NCBI GenBank assembly: GCA_903953805.1
Contig: CAJBLC010000007.1
Span: forward strand, 1-38,420
Origin: an uncultured Actinomycetes bacterium
GTDB taxonomy: Bacteria > Actinomycetota > Actinomycetes > Nanopelagicales > Nanopelagicaceae
Reading direction: 5' to 3'
DNA: 38,420 bases
Positions 25,837 through 35,563 of this stretch are shown here, one piece after another (position 1 is the stretch's first letter; each line of letters opens with the position of its first letter). Under the pieces are notes generated by a model that saw only the letters and a list, made by a program, of their open reading frames with translations, ran no database searches and had not been told where the DNA came from. The position numbers and the translations under genes are program-made.

Positions 25837-26515
25837 CGAGAATCTCCCGAGCCTTTGCACTCATCGCACCGAGACCTTCGCTGTAAAGAGATGTTATTGG
25901 ACGACCTATCACGAGATAGGTTGAACCGGCATTGATTGCATCTCGAGGAGTCATGACTCGATTTTGATCACCGAGGGAACTTCCTGCAGGTCGAACTCCG
26001 GGAGTAATGATGGTTGTCTCTCTACCGATTCGCTCTCTTATCGATGAAACTTCTAAAGGTGAGCAAACGATCGCTCGCGCGCCAGAGTCAACAGCAAGTG
26101 AAGCAAGGTTGATGGCGGATTCGAGCGGAGGCTGAGAGTAACCAATCGCGCGGACATTCTCAGCGGTGAGCGAGGTGAGGATTGTTACCGCGGTGATATC
26201 AATCGAAGGAGCAGCGGTAGCCGCGGCAGCGATCATCTCCGATCCACCGGAGGCATGAACGGTAAGAAACTTTGGTTTGATATGCGAGATTGCTTTAGTC
26301 GCACTCGCCACTGTATTTGGAATATCGTGCAATTTGAGATCCAAAAAGAGATCGAATTCACCGGCACTTCGTAACCTCTCGATCCCCTTATCGCCAAAAG
26401 TTAAGAAGAATTCAAGTCCGGCTTTATACGTCTTAATGGATTCATTGGTCGCTTCAATCCATGAGCAAGCAGTATCGAGATTGTCGGTATCTAGGGCAAG
26501 GATCAGTGGATTCAT
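25817..26515 (-). CDS. pyrF: orotidine 5'-phosphate decarboxylase
   Basis: PyrF converts OMP to UMP, the last step of pyrimidine synthesis. The 232-residue TIM barrel shows LALDTDN at the N-terminus and the catalytic signature DLKLHDIPNT near residue 59. The phosphate-binding region GVRPAG...VIGRPIT is near the C-terminus. This is the E. coli-like class rather than the longer mycobacterial type. Its ATG overlaps the pyrD stop by 4 bp and its 3' end overlaps the mIHF-gmk start by 20 bp, tying pyrimidine and guanylate synthesis to one message. Confidence 0.97.
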   Translation of the reverse strand: MNPLILALDTDNLDTACSWIEATNESIKTYKAGLEFFLTFGDKGIERLRSAGEFDLFLDLKLHDIPNTVASATKAISHIKPKFLTVHASGGSEMIAAAATAAPSIDITAVTILTSLTAENVRAIGYSQPPLESAINLASLAVDSGARAIVCSPLEVSSIRERIGRETTIITPGVRPAGSSLGDQNRVMTPRDAINAGSTYLVIGRPITSLYSEGLGAMSAKAREILDDATSA

Positions 26516-27447
26516 GGAAGGACCTCTCTATGGGCGAAACCGATTGCTTCATTAAGGGAATTGAAACCCTTTTCGATGAGGATCTCTTCTAATTCCTGCT
26601 TTACCTTGATAACAGCCGTTGGATTTCCAAACGTGGCAGTACCAACTGATACAGCATGAGCTCCCGCCAAAATGAATTCGAAGGCATCGCGACCAGATGT
26701 AATGCCACCCATTCCCAAGATTGGTAAGTGTGGAAGGGCTGCGTGCACTTGATAGACCGCTCTCACTGCTACAGGCCGAATCGCAGGACCACTAAGTCCA
26801 CCGGTCTTCTGCGCCAATTTAGGGAGCATTGAATTCGTATCAATAACCATCCCAAGAAGAGTGTTGATCAGTGCGACGCCATCTGCACCGGCGTGTGACA
26901 CCTCTTTAGCGATCGACACGATATCTGTGACATCAGGAGAAAGTTTGGCAATGATTGGCAACTCTCCCCCGATATTTCTTCGGACCGCCTCAATAGCAGC
27001 ACGGGCTGTCTCTGGATGGCAAGAGAAGACCATTCCTCGATTTTCAACATTGGGACATGAAATATTTACTTCGATTCCCACTACGCCGGGAAGATTGCGC
27101 ATCTTTCTCGCAAGTACCGCGTAATCTTCGACGGTTTCACCCGCAATACTGACAAAGGTTCGTGCGCCTTGTGCAGCGAGCCATGGAATGTCATTCTCTA
27201 GGAAGTAATCCACTCCCGGTCCTTGAAGTCCGATCGAATTGAGCATTCCACTTGGAGTTTCGGCCATTCGTGGAGTGGCACGACCGCTTCGTGGCTTGAT
27301 CATGATCGACTTGGTGACGATCGCACCCAACTCGGTCAATGGGAAGAATTGAGAGAGTTCTTTACCAGAGCCCGCACAACCGCTGGCGGTTAATATCGGA
27401 TTTGGAAGTTGTGCGCTACCGAGTGATGCTGCAAATGAGAAGCTCAT
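26512..27447 (-). CDS. pyrD: dihydroorotate dehydrogenase, class 1B catalytic subunit
   Basis: PyrD oxidises dihydroorotate to orotate with FMN. The 311-residue barrel carries NPILTASGCAGSG, TKSIM, NSIGLQGPG and the FMN-binding VSIAGE region. The active-site cysteine of class 1 enzymes lies in the NISCPNVENRG segment. The directly upstream pyrK gene, overlapping by 4 bp, marks it as class 1B, which passes electrons to NAD+ through PyrK. Mycobacterium instead uses a membrane class 2 enzyme elsewhere on its chromosome. Confidence 0.96.
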   Translation of the reverse strand: MSFSFAASLGSAQLPNPILTASGCAGSGKELSQFFPLTELGAIVTKSIMIKPRSGRATPRMAETPSGMLNSIGLQGPGVDYFLENDIPWLAAQGARTFVSIAGETVEDYAVLARKMRNLPGVVGIEVNISCPNVENRGMVFSCHPETARAAIEAVRRNIGGELPIIAKLSPDVTDIVSIAKEVSHAGADGVALINTLLGMVIDTNSMLPKLAQKTGGLSGPAIRPVAVRAVYQVHAALPHLPILGMGGITSGRDAFEFILAGAHAVSVGTATFGNPTAVIKVKQELEEILIEKGFNSLNEAIGFAHREVLP

Positions 27448-28289
27448 GCGCCGAAAGTCCCTTCCGGAATACGTCGTTTGCTATCCCAAATAACGCGCGA
27501 CCCATCCATTACCGGTCCATCGATACAGGAGCGGAGCATACGGATAACGCCATCATCTCCCTTCACCGGAAGAACACAGGTCATGCAGACACCGATTCCA
27601 CAGGCCATTGATTCTTCGACAGCGCATTGATGCAAAATTCCATAATTATCGCTTATGGCAGTGATTGCCTGAAGCATGCCCATTGGACCACATGAGTAGA
27701 TGATCTCAATCTCATTCTCTTCGATGAGTTTAGGAAGAACATCGGTAATCTGTCCCTTGATGCCAGTGCTTCCGTCATCGGTTGTGAGAGTCAGACTCGA
27801 AACAGAACGTTTACCGTCGAGTGGAGCATAGATCTTTGCGGCGGTACTTGCGCCAAGGACCATATCTACTCGACAACCCCGACTCTTCAAGAGCTCTGCA
27901 AGACCAAAGAGTGGTGCGCTTCCATAACCGCCACCAACGAGGAGCGCTCGCACCGGTTCTGTAGGGATACCAAAATGCGTTCCAAGAGGTGCGACCATAT
28001 CGACAACCGCGTGAGGTTCGAGTGCGGTTAACCAACGACTTCCTTGGCCATGAGGTGCAACAACGAGTTCGATGAGACCTCCTTGGGGTCCCTTCTCCGT
28101 TGATCGGTAGATCGCAAAGGCCCTTCGGAGAACCATCGCTGAACTTTCACCACCTACAGCGATAGCGACAAAGTTTCCTGGTCGGGCTTGAGCCGCTAAA
28201 TCACCAACGGAGAAGACCATATGGTGATAGGCGCCAACCTTTTTATTGCTTATAAGTTCTGCGGAGATTTGAGCCGCTCTCGAGTTCAT
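27444..28289 (-). CDS. pyrK: dihydroorotate dehydrogenase electron-transfer subunit
   Basis: PyrK carries FAD and a 2Fe-2S cluster and transfers electrons from PyrD to NAD+. The ferredoxin-reductase-like fold shows an FAD-binding region FVAIAVGG...VLRRAFAIY, an NAD-binding [17 protein letters not shown] and the C-terminal cluster motif [20 protein letters not shown] with a further Cys in LRSCIDGP. I use the ATG at 28289, which overlaps the carB TGA as ATGA and has AGGAG 7 nt upstream. The ORF-track start at 28310 lies inside carB. This gives 281 residues. Confidence 0.94.
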   Translation of the reverse strand: MNSRAAQISAELISNKKVGAYHHMVFSVGDLAAQARPGNFVAIAVGGESSAMVLRRAFAIYRSTEKGPQGGLIELVVAPHGQGSRWLTALEPHAVVDMVAPLGTHFGIPTEPVRALLVGGGYGSAPLFGLAELLKSRGCRVDMVLGASTAAKIYAPLDGKRSVSSLTLTTDDGSTGIKGQITDVLPKLIEENEIEIIYSCGPMGMLQAITAISDNYGILHQCAVEESMACGIGVCMTCVLPVKGDDGVIRMLRSCIDGPVMDGSRVIWDSKRRIPEGTFGA

Positions 28290-31200
28290 CGCCCGGCTCC
28301 TGCCTGCCACTCTTGTAGCGATTCAATATCAAATTCTCTGCTTTGCATTTCGCGGATGCCCTCAACCGCCGCCTTAAATCCAGCGATCGTCGTGATGATG
28401 GGAATCGAACGCTGAACGGAAGCAGTTCGAATTAACCAACCATCTTGGCGTGATCCCCTGCCGAGTGGTGTATTAATCACCAGGTCAACCATTGATGTTG
28501 TGATGATATCTACAGCTGAAAGTCCATCAGATTGGGAATCGGAGTTCTTTCGGACTTGGCGGGATTGAACTCCATGTGAAGAGAGGTAATCGTGGGTTCC
28601 GGCTGTCGTAAAGAGCGTGAAGCCCAGATCTGAGAGCGCACGAGAAGGCTCAAGTGCATCAGCCTTATCTCTATCGGAGAGTGAGATAAAGACAGACCCA
28701 GACATCGGAAGAGGCCCGAAAGATGAGATCTGACTCTTGGCATAGGCCTGTCCAAAAGTGTTCGCGATGCCCATCACCTCACCTGTCGATCGCATCTCAG
28801 GTCCAAGAACTGAATCAACTCCAGTTCCATCGACTCTACGGAATCTATTCCATGGGAGGACCGCCTCTTTAACAGAGACGCCATTAGCAACACCGTCACC
28901 AGAGAGTGGAAGGACGCCTTGATCGCGAAGTTGCTGAATAGATACTCCGGTGGAGATGAGCGCCGCAGCCTTCGACAGCGGGTTTCCAGTCGCTTTACTG
29001 ACAAAGGGAACTGTTCGAGATGCTCGCGGATTTGCTTCGATAACGTACAACGTGCCATCTCTCGTGATCGCATACTGGATATTGATGAGGCCACGTACGC
29101 CGACATTGAGAGCAATCTTGTGGGTTGCTTCTCGAATCTCCGCAATCTTGGAAAGGTCAAGAGTAAAACTTGGAAGGACGCAGGCTGAGTCACCTGAGTG
29201 AATTCCTGCTTCTTCAATATGCTCCATGACTCCACCCAAGAAGAGTTCTGTCCCATCATAAAGCGCATCAACGTCAATCTCGATCGCATCATCGAGGAAT
29301 CTATCGATCAAAACAGGGTGATTTGGAGTAATCTCCGTCGCCTTTACGATGAACTCTTCGAGCGATTCATCGTCATAGACGATCTCCATACCGCGACCAC
29401 CGAGGACAAATGATGGGCGCACTAAGACTGGGTAGGTAATTTCTTTAGCAATCTTCTTCGCCTCTTCGAAGGTATTAGCCATTCCAAATTCGGGCGCCTT
29501 TAGATTACTGATTTCGAGAATCTTGCCGAATTCACCGCGATCTTCAGCTAAATCAATTGCATGCGGGGATGTACCGAGGATTGTCACTCCGGCGTCGAGA
29601 AGTCCGCGAGCAAGTCCAAGAGGAGTCTGGCCGCCAAGTTGGGCGATCACTCCAAGTACTGGACCAGCTTGGGTTTCAGCATGGATTACTTCAAGGACAT
29701 CCTCGAGCGTGAGCGGCTCAAAGTAGAGTCGATCAGATGTGTCGTAATCAGTGGAAACCGTCTCTGGATTGCAATTCACCATAATCGTTTCATACCCAGC
29801 CTCGCGAAGCGCGAAGGCAGCGTGGACGCAGGAGTAATCGAACTCCACTCCTTGGCCGATTCGATTGGGACCACTGCCGAGAATAAAGACGGCAGTTTTG
29901 GTGCGGGATCGTACTTCTGTTTCTTGGTCATATGACGAGTAGTGGTACGGCGTATGCGCTTCAAATTCTGCAGCACATGTATCTACCGTCTTGTAGACCG
30001 GTCGAATATTGAGTCGTTCTCTGGTCAATCTGATCTCAGACTCGGAGATATTGCGGAGTGAGGCAAGTTGTGCGTCCGAGAAGCCAAGGCGTTTTGCGCT
30101 GCGGATCAGCACTTCAGAAAGTTCAGCGGCACTCTTGATCGAATCGGCCATCTCATTGATGAGCTGAATTTGTGAGAGGAACCATGGGTCGATCTTTGTC
30201 TGAGCAAATACCTCATCGACGCTTGCACCCAGACTCATCACCTTTTGAACCTGTTGGAGGCGATATTCCGTTGGAATCTTAATCTGCTCCATGAGTTCAC
30301 CACGTAGAGCAGCATCTGTTCCCCACGAGAAACTCATCCCCTTCTTCTCAACCGAGCGAAGTGCCTTTTGAAGCGCTTCTGGGAAACTCCGACCGATCGC
30401 CATTGCTTCACCAACGGATTTCATCGTTGTTGTCAGGCGCTCATCAGCTTCCGGGAATTTTTCAAAGGCAAACCGAGGAACCTTAACAACCACATAATCG
30501 AGAGTCGGTTCGAAGGAAGCGGGTGTTGACTTCGTAATATCGTTCTGAATCTCATCAAGACTGTACCCGATTGCCAATTTCGTCGCGATTTTTGCGATTG
30601 GAAAACCCGTTGCCTTGGATGCGAGAGCAGAAGAGCGGGATACTCGTGGGTTCATCTCGATGACAATGATTCGGCCATCCTTGGGATTGACCGCAAATTG
30701 AATATTACATCCGCCAGTGGCCACTCCGACTTCACGAATAATCTCGATCGAGAGGTCGCGCAACTTCTGGTATTCGACATCTGTGAGAGTCATTGCTGGT
30801 GCTACCGTGATTGAGTCACCCGTATGGACGCCCATCGGATCGAAATTTTCGATGCTACATACGATGACGACGTTATCCTTATGATCCCGCATGACCTCGA
30901 GTTCGTACTCTTTCCACCCAATGATGGATTCCTCAAGGAGAACTTCAGTTGTCGGACTATGGCGAAGTCCAGCTCCAGCGATAAGTTCCAACTCGGCCTG
31001 GTCGTACGCGATTCCGGAACCTAATCCGCCCATTGTGAATGAAGGGCGAACAACAACCGGATATTTGAGCTCTTCTACACCGGCTAAACACTCTTGCATG
31101 GAATGCGCGATTATCGATTTAGCCGAGTCTCCCCCAACCTTCGCAACAATTCCCTTAAAAGTTTCGCGATCCTCACCACGGTTAATCGCATCGACATTTG

Positions 31201-31552
31201 CTCCGATCAGTTTGGTGCCATATTTTTCAAAGGAACCACGCTCATACAGTTGCATGGCAGCATTCAAAGCTGTCTGTCCGCCCAAGGTCGCAAGCACCGC
31301 ATCTGGGCGTTCCTTCTCGAGAATCTTCTCAATAATCTCTGGAGTAATTGGCTCGATATAGGTTGCATCGGCAAACTCAGGGTCGGTCATGATCGTTGCG
31401 GGATTTGAGTTGATCAAGATGACTCGAATTCCCTCTTCACGAAGAACTCGACACGCTTGAGTTCCAGAGTAATCGAATTCGCAGGCTTGGCCAATCACGA
31501 TTGGTCCGGAACCGATAACAAGAACACTCTTAATGGATAGATCTCTAGGCAT
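28286..31552 (-). CDS. carB: carbamoyl-phosphate synthase large subunit
   Basis: CarB makes carbamoyl phosphate from bicarbonate, ammonia (supplied by CarA) and two ATP. The 1088-residue protein shows duplicated ATP-grasp halves: [21 protein letters not shown] near the N-terminus and [20 protein letters not shown] near residue 560, with an allosteric domain at the C-terminus (about residue 935 on). The ATG at 31552 is preferred over the TTG at 31564 because it gives the usual [14 protein letters not shown] start. It overlaps carA by 8 bp. The product serves both pyrimidine and arginine synthesis. Confidence 0.98.
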   Translation of the reverse strand: MPRDLSIKSVLVIGSGPIVIGQACEFDYSGTQACRVLREEGIRVILINSNPATIMTDPEFADATYIEPITPEIIEKILEKERPDAVLATLGGQTALNAAMQLYERGSFEKYGTKLIGANVDAINRGEDRETFKGIVAKVGGDSAKSIIAHSMQECLAGVEELKYPVVVRPSFTMGGLGSGIAYDQAELELIAGAGLRHSPTTEVLLEESIIGWKEYELEVMRDHKDNVVIVCSIENFDPMGVHTGDSITVAPAMTLTDVEYQKLRDLSIEIIREVGVATGGCNIQFAVNPKDGRIIVIEMNPRVSRSSALASKATGFPIAKIATKLAIGYSLDEIQNDITKSTPASFEPTLDYVVVKVPRFAFEKFPEADERLTTTMKSVGEAMAIGRSFPEALQKALRSVEKKGMSFSWGTDAALRGELMEQIKIPTEYRLQQVQKVMSLGASVDEVFAQTKIDPWFLSQIQLINEMADSIKSAAELSEVLIRSAKRLGFSDAQLASLRNISESEIRLTRERLNIRPVYKTVDTCAAEFEAHTPYHYSSYDQETEVRSRTKTAVFILGSGPNRIGQGVEFDYSCVHAAFALREAGYETIMVNCNPETVSTDYDTSDRLYFEPLTLEDVLEVIHAETQAGPVLGVIAQLGGQTPLGLARGLLDAGVTILGTSPHAIDLAEDRGEFGKILEISNLKAPEFGMANTFEEAKKIAKEITYPVLVRPSFVLGGRGMEIVYDDESLEEFIVKATEITPNHPVLIDRFLDDAIEIDVDALYDGTELFLGGVMEHIEEAGIHSGDSACVLPSFTLDLSKIAEIREATHKIALNVGVRGLINIQYAITRDGTLYVIEANPRASRTVPFVSKATGNPLSKAAALISTGVSIQQLRDQGVLPLSGDGVANGVSVKEAVLPWNRFRRVDGTGVDSVLGPEMRSTGEVMGIANTFGQAYAKSQISSFGPLPMSGSVFISLSDRDKADALEPSRALSDLGFTLFTTAGTHDYLSSHGVQSRQVRKNSDSQSDGLSAVDIITTSMVDLVINTPLGRGSRQDGWLIRTASVQRSIPIITTIAGFKAAVEGIREMQSREFDIESLQEWQAGAGR

Positions 31553-32675
31553 TGTGTACCGCAACCTTCCTGGTCATGAGTTCAGCGAAGTGGTCAAAGA
31601 GATATGCAGCATCATGCGGACCAGCAGCAGATTCTGGGTGGTACTGGACACTGAAGGCCGGCCGTTCAAGTAATTCCAGACCTTCCACAACACCGTCATT
31701 GAGGCAGATATGGGAGACAAACCCTGCGCCAAAGACCGTTGTGAAGTTTGCGTCAACGGGTGCATTAACCGCGAATCCGTGATTGTGGGCGGTGATTTCA
31801 ACTGTTCCATCGCGCAGATTCTTTACTGGCTGATTGATGCCTCTATGGCCAAAGGGTAACTTGTAAGTAGTGAACCCAAGGGCGCGACCAAGAATCTGAT
31901 GACCAAAACAGATACCGAAAAGAGGTATTGATTCTGAGAGAAATTCTCTCACTAGGGTAACCATCTCATCCATAGTTGATGGATCTCCCGGACCATTCGA
32001 TAGGAAGATTCCGTCAGGGGAGATCGATTCAATCTCCTCCTTTGTTGCACTCAATGGAAAGACGTGAACTTCCATTCCTCTTTCAGACATGTGGCGAGGT
32101 GTTGCCGACTTGATACCTAAGTCAATTGCGGCAACGGTGAATTTTTTCTCAACATCGACTGGAGTAGGCACCACATATTTGACTGGAGTTGATACATCCG
32201 ATGCAAGGAATGCCCCCGCCATAGATGGCATTTCACGAACCTTCAAGACCATTTCCTCGCGTGGACGCTCTTCGCCGGAGAATATTCCGACTCTCATAGA
32301 ACCGCGATCTCGCAGATGACGGGTAATCGCGCGAGTATCAACGCCTTGAATTCCGACTATTCCTGCATCTATGAGGGCAGATTCCAGAGATTGATCAGAA
32401 CGCCAATTGGAAGTTCGTGGCGATGGATTCCGAGCGACAAAACCGGAAACCCAGATCTTCGTCGACTCCATATCCTCTGCATTAAAACCAGTGTTACCGA
32501 TATGCGGAGCGGTCATAATGACGATCTGCTTGTGATAACTAGGGTCTGTCAAAGTCTCTTGATACCCAGTCATTCCCGTTGAGAAGACAGCTTCACCAAA
32601 GGTTTCTCCGTGGCATGCCCATGACTCCCCCTCAAAGATTGCTCCATCATCGAGAACAAGGTATGCCTTACTCAT
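31545..32675 (-). CDS. carA: carbamoyl-phosphate synthase small (glutaminase) subunit
   Basis: CarA hydrolyses glutamine and channels ammonia to CarB. The 376-residue protein has the N-terminal CarA domain ([30 protein letters not shown]) and a class I glutamine amidotransferase domain with nucleophile Cys in [15 protein letters not shown] and catalytic His/Glu in [12 protein letters not shown]. It is full length. It overlaps both pyrC and carB by 8 bp, so all three are likely translated in a coupled way. Confidence 0.98.
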   Translation of the reverse strand: MSKAYLVLDDGAIFEGESWACHGETFGEAVFSTGMTGYQETLTDPSYHKQIVIMTAPHIGNTGFNAEDMESTKIWVSGFVARNPSPRTSNWRSDQSLESALIDAGIVGIQGVDTRAITRHLRDRGSMRVGIFSGEERPREEMVLKVREMPSMAGAFLASDVSTPVKYVVPTPVDVEKKFTVAAIDLGIKSATPRHMSERGMEVHVFPLSATKEEIESISPDGIFLSNGPGDPSTMDEMVTLVREFLSESIPLFGICFGHQILGRALGFTTYKLPFGHRGINQPVKNLRDGTVEITAHNHGFAVNAPVDANFTTVFGAGFVSHICLNDGVVEGLELLERPAFSVQYHPESAAGPHDAAYLFDHFAELMTRKVAVHNA

Positions 32676-33963
32676 GTACAGCTCCGATCAGAATCTGGTT
32701 CTTCATTACTAGTCTGCCGTTGAAAATCGTATGTATGACATCACCGGTCAATTCAAAACCATGGAATGGGGTGTTTCTACTCTTTGAAAGGAGAAGTTCG
32801 CGATCAACAATCCATCTCTTTTCTGGATCTACGATTGCGATATTCGCAATCGATCCTTTCTTGAGATCCAAACCGTGGGCTGTATAACCACCGATTTTCG
32901 CAGGATTTTTGGACATAACCTCAATCAATCGAGTCCAACTCATAAGGCCAGTTTCGATCATTGTTGTGATCACGATTCCTAAAGCTGTCTCTAGGCCAAC
33001 CATTCCGAAGGCCGCAGCAGCCCACTCGCAATCCTTATCTTCCGCTGGGTGTGGTGCATGATCCGTTGCAACGATATCGATCGTTCCATCCGCCAGTGCG
33101 GCGCGGAGCGCTTTCACATCTTCATCTGTTCGTAGTGGAGGATTTACTTTGTAGATCGGATCATAGGTACGGGCAGTTTCATCGGTAAGGAGTAAGTGGT
33201 GAGGGGTTACCTCAGCTGTTACCTGCATGCCTTGAGCCTTTGCCCAGCGAATAATCTCTACCGAGCCCTTGGTTGAAAGGTGGCAGATGTGGAGACGACT
33301 TCCTAGCGAATGCGCAAGAAGGATATCTCTCGCAATAATCGCTTCTTCAGCGATCGCCGGCCAGCCAGCTAAGCCAAGCTGAGCTGATACAACGCCCTCG
33401 TTCATTTGTGCACCTTCGGTAAGGCGTGGATCTTGGGCATGCTGAGCGATAACTCCCCCGAAACCTTTTACATATTCGAGCGCTCTCCTCATAAGGAGAG
33501 AGTCGCTTACGCACTTACCATCGTCGCTGAAAATTCTGACCTTTGCCGCAGAGTCGGCCATCGCCTTCATTTCGGAGAGTTTCTTTCCCTCAAGTCCTTC
33601 ACTGACGGCTCCAATAGGAAAGACGTCGCAAAGACCAGCTTCACGACCGAGTCGCCATACTTGTTCCACGACTCCCGCAGAATCGGCCACCGGAGATGTG
33701 TTCGCCATCGGAGATATCGCAGTGAATCCTCCGCGAATAGCAGCTCTGGAGCCAGTCAGGACCGTTTCGGCATTCTCTCGTCCTGGCTCGCGCAGATGTG
33801 TATGAAGGTCAACAAATCCCGGAAGAATCCTGAGTCCTGCGCAATTGATCAGCTCTCCCGAAGACGACAACTCTTGGCCTATCTCAGTGATGATTTCACC
33901 AACGATGCGAATATCGGCAACTGACCCATCCGGAAGGAGGCCGCTTTTCAAAAGAATTTCCAT
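32668..33963 (-). CDS. pyrC: dihydroorotase
   Basis: PyrC cyclises carbamoyl aspartate to dihydroorotate. The 431-residue class I amidohydrolase shows the metal-binding HxH in VDLHTHLREPG near residue 54, GGFTAISPMANTSP, the HICHLSTKGSVE region and the metal ligand Asp in VATDHAPH near residue 305. It lies 4 bp after pyrB and overlaps carA by 8 bp, in the same pyrR-pyrB-pyrC-carA-carB order as Mycobacterium. Confidence 0.97.
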   Translation of the reverse strand: MEILLKSGLLPDGSVADIRIVGEIITEIGQELSSSGELINCAGLRILPGFVDLHTHLREPGRENAETVLTGSRAAIRGGFTAISPMANTSPVADSAGVVEQVWRLGREAGLCDVFPIGAVSEGLEGKKLSEMKAMADSAAKVRIFSDDGKCVSDSLLMRRALEYVKGFGGVIAQHAQDPRLTEGAQMNEGVVSAQLGLAGWPAIAEEAIIARDILLAHSLGSRLHICHLSTKGSVEIIRWAKAQGMQVTAEVTPHHLLLTDETARTYDPIYKVNPPLRTDEDVKALRAALADGTIDIVATDHAPHPAEDKDCEWAAAAFGMVGLETALGIVITTMIETGLMSWTRLIEVMSKNPAKIGGYTAHGLDLKKGSIANIAIVDPEKRWIVDRELLLSKSRNTPFHGFELTGDVIHTIFNGRLVMKNQILIGAVHE

Positions 33964-33967
33964 CGCT

Positions 33968-34927
33968 TTACGCCCCTAGCGTCTCGTGAGTGGAGGAAAT
34001 GTTCGGACCTCCTAGAAGTTGATAGAGGGCTGCCATTCGCACTACAACCCCATTTGATACTTGATCGATCACTACCGATCGAATGGAATCTGCACTTGCG
34101 GCACTGATCTCAAGGCCGCGATTCATTGGCCCTGGGTGCATAACGATGGCATTGCTCTTGAGTCTCTTCAGTCGATCTCCATCGAGACCATACCCCTTTG
34201 AGTACTCACGTCCATTTGGGAGGAAGGAATCATTCATGCGTTCAAGTTGAACTCTGAGCATCATGACAACATCTAACTCTTCGAGATTCTCATCGAAATC
34301 GTAAGAAGATCTCACTCCCCAAGAATCAATCGTTGACGGTAGCAAGGTTGGCGGAGCGATTAACGTAACATCCGCACCCATTTTTCTTAGTAGGAGAACA
34401 TTGCTTCGAGCAACTCGCGAATGGAGGATATCTCCAACGATGGCTATCTTTAATCCACTAAAAGTTGTTAACGTTGACCCAAAATGCTTACGAATCGTGA
34501 AAGCATCGAGAAGCGCCTGGGTAGGGTGTTCGTGGGTACCGTCACCTGCATTAATTACCGATGATTCAATCCAACCTGATTCAGCCAATCGTTTTGCCGC
34601 GCCAGATGCGGGGTGACGTATAACAATTAGATCTGCGCCCATAGCCTCAAGAGTTTGCGCTGTATCTTTTAGGCTCTCTCCCTTGCTGACGCTTGATCCC
34701 TTGGCCGAGAAGTTTGTGACATCAGCGGACAACCGCTTCGCAGCAGATTCAAAGGAGAGTCTTGTTCGGGTGGAATCTTCAAAGAAGAGGTTTACAACAG
34801 TCCTGCCGCGTAGCGTGGGTAGCTTCTTTACCGATCCAGAGGTCAACTTCTCTAGCTCTGATGCAGTATCGAGAATGCCCACAATCTCGAGTTCCGAGAG
34901 ATCGGCTATTGAAAGTAGGTGTTTCAC
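33968..34927 (-). CDS. pyrB: aspartate carbamoyltransferase catalytic subunit
   Basis: PyrB joins carbamoyl phosphate and aspartate, the committed step of pyrimidine synthesis. The 319-residue protein has the carbamoyl-phosphate loop [13 protein letters not shown] near residue 50, the [12 protein letters not shown] motif near 138, and MHPGPMNRG near the C-terminus. No regulatory PyrI is encoded nearby; control is more likely through PyrR. The GTG start overlaps the pyrR stop as GTGA. Confidence 0.97.
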   Translation of the reverse strand: MKHLLSIADLSELEIVGILDTASELEKLTSGSVKKLPTLRGRTVVNLFFEDSTRTRLSFESAAKRLSADVTNFSAKGSSVSKGESLKDTAQTLEAMGADLIVIRHPASGAAKRLAESGWIESSVINAGDGTHEHPTQALLDAFTIRKHFGSTLTTFSGLKIAIVGDILHSRVARSNVLLLRKMGADVTLIAPPTLLPSTIDSWGVRSSYDFDENLEELDVVMMLRVQLERMNDSFLPNGREYSKGYGLDGDRLKRLKSNAIVMHPGPMNRGLEISAASADSIRSVVIDQVSNGVVVRMAALYQLLGGPNISSTHETLGA

Positions 34928-35454
34928 TCTTCCACCTCAAAAATTTCCACAAGGTCCTCGCCATCAATCTCCGAGAGTTTGACCTTGACGATCTCCTTGA
35001 GAGAGGTAGGAATGTTCTTTCCCACGTAATCGGGCCTTATCGGCAATTGACGGTGACCTCTGTCGACGAGTACTGCCAATTGAACCGAACGCGGTCGACC
35101 TAACTCACCTAGCGCATCAAGAGCAGCGCGTATCGTTCGACCGGAGAAGAGCACGTCATCAATCAGTACGATGTCACGACCTTCAACACCGCCTTGGGGC
35201 ATGACTGTCTCAGCCAAGGGTCTTGGAGCTCGCAGCCGGTGGTCATCGCGATGCATCGTGATATCTAATGAGCCGACAGGTACCGGACCTTCGATGCTTT
35301 CAAGAATGCCTGCCAAGCGGGAGGCTAAATATCTCCCCCGCGTTGGGATACCCATGAGAGAGATCGAATCGATCCCGTGGTTTCGTTCGATGATTTCGTG
35401 AGAGATGCGCTTAAGAGCGCGGGCGATCTCCGCCTGATCCAAGATAAGACTCAT
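34924..35454 (-). CDS. pyrR: pyrimidine operon regulator / uracil phosphoribosyltransferase-like PyrR
   Basis: PyrR senses UMP/UTP versus PRPP, binds pyr mRNA and can have weak uracil phosphoribosyltransferase activity. The 176-residue protein has the PRPP-binding motif [20 protein letters not shown]. The ORF track extends to 35565, into the leader. The ATG at 35454 gives the family start [14 protein letters not shown] and has AAGGAG 4 nt upstream. It opens the pyrR-B-C-carA-B-pyrK-D-F operon. A PyrR-binding hairpin lies immediately before its own ribosome binding site, implying autoregulation of the operon at translation initiation. Confidence 0.96.
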   Translation of the reverse strand: MSLILDQAEIARALKRISHEIIERNHGIDSISLMGIPTRGRYLASRLAGILESIEGPVPVGSLDITMHRDDHRLRAPRPLAETVMPQGGVEGRDIVLIDDVLFSGRTIRAALDALGELGRPRSVQLAVLVDRGHRQLPIRPDYVGKNIPTSLKEIVKVKLSEIDGEDLVEIFEVEE

Positions 35455-35466
35455 ACAACTCCTTCG

Positions 35467-35482
35467 CCGCCTCTCTGGACGG
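35467..35482 (-). promoter_or_regulatory. PyrR-binding RNA hairpin in the pyr leader
   Basis: On the minus strand the leader reads CCGTCCAGAGAGGCGG. The core UCCAGAGAGGC matches the PyrR-binding consensus (UCCNGNGAGGY) known from Bacillus, and CCG/CGG closes the stem. The element ends 2 nt before the pyrR AAGGAG. No antiterminator/terminator pair fits in the short leader. PyrR bound to UMP would therefore most simply block ribosome access, as proposed for mycobacteria. Confidence 0.82.
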
Positions 35483-35504
35483 TTCGTTAAAGGATTACTG
35501 CGAG

Positions 35505-35510
35505 AGGGTA
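35505..35510 (-). promoter_or_regulatory. weak candidate -10 box (TACCCT) for the pyr operon
   Basis: TACCCT fits TAnnnT and would place the transcription start about 44 nt before the pyrR ATG, leaving room for the PyrR hairpin. The -35 region (TCGCTT at 17 bp) is poor. It abuts an imperfect inverted repeat in the pyrR/bldD divergent region. Confidence 0.35.
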
Positions 35511-35527
35511 TCACCTGTGGATAGTGA
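35509..35527. repeat. imperfect inverted repeat in the pyrR-bldD divergent region
   Basis: On the plus strand TATCAC-CT-GTGGATA forms an imperfect palindrome with one bulged base, and TCACC...AGTGA frames it. It lies directly upstream of the candidate pyr -10. The half-site words resemble those reported for BldD, but the arrangement does not fit the published palindrome cleanly, so an operator role is only a possibility. Confidence 0.3.
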
Positions 35528-35550
35528 AAGCGAGAATTCCGCCTTTCCCC

Positions 35551-35556
35551 TAGCCT
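35551..35556 (+). promoter_or_regulatory. candidate leaderless -10 box (TAGCCT) for bldD
   Basis: TAGCCT ends 7 nt before the bldD ATG, with no ribosome binding site in between. The hexamer and spacing are identical to those of the aldo/keto reductase gene. Confidence 0.5.
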
Positions 35557-35563
35557 GCCGGAC

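Noticed and set aside
29776-31408. Several plus-strand ORFs antisense to carB (up to 156 residues)
   Set aside because: They overlap conserved ATP-grasp coding sequence, have no start signals and show shadow-frame composition.
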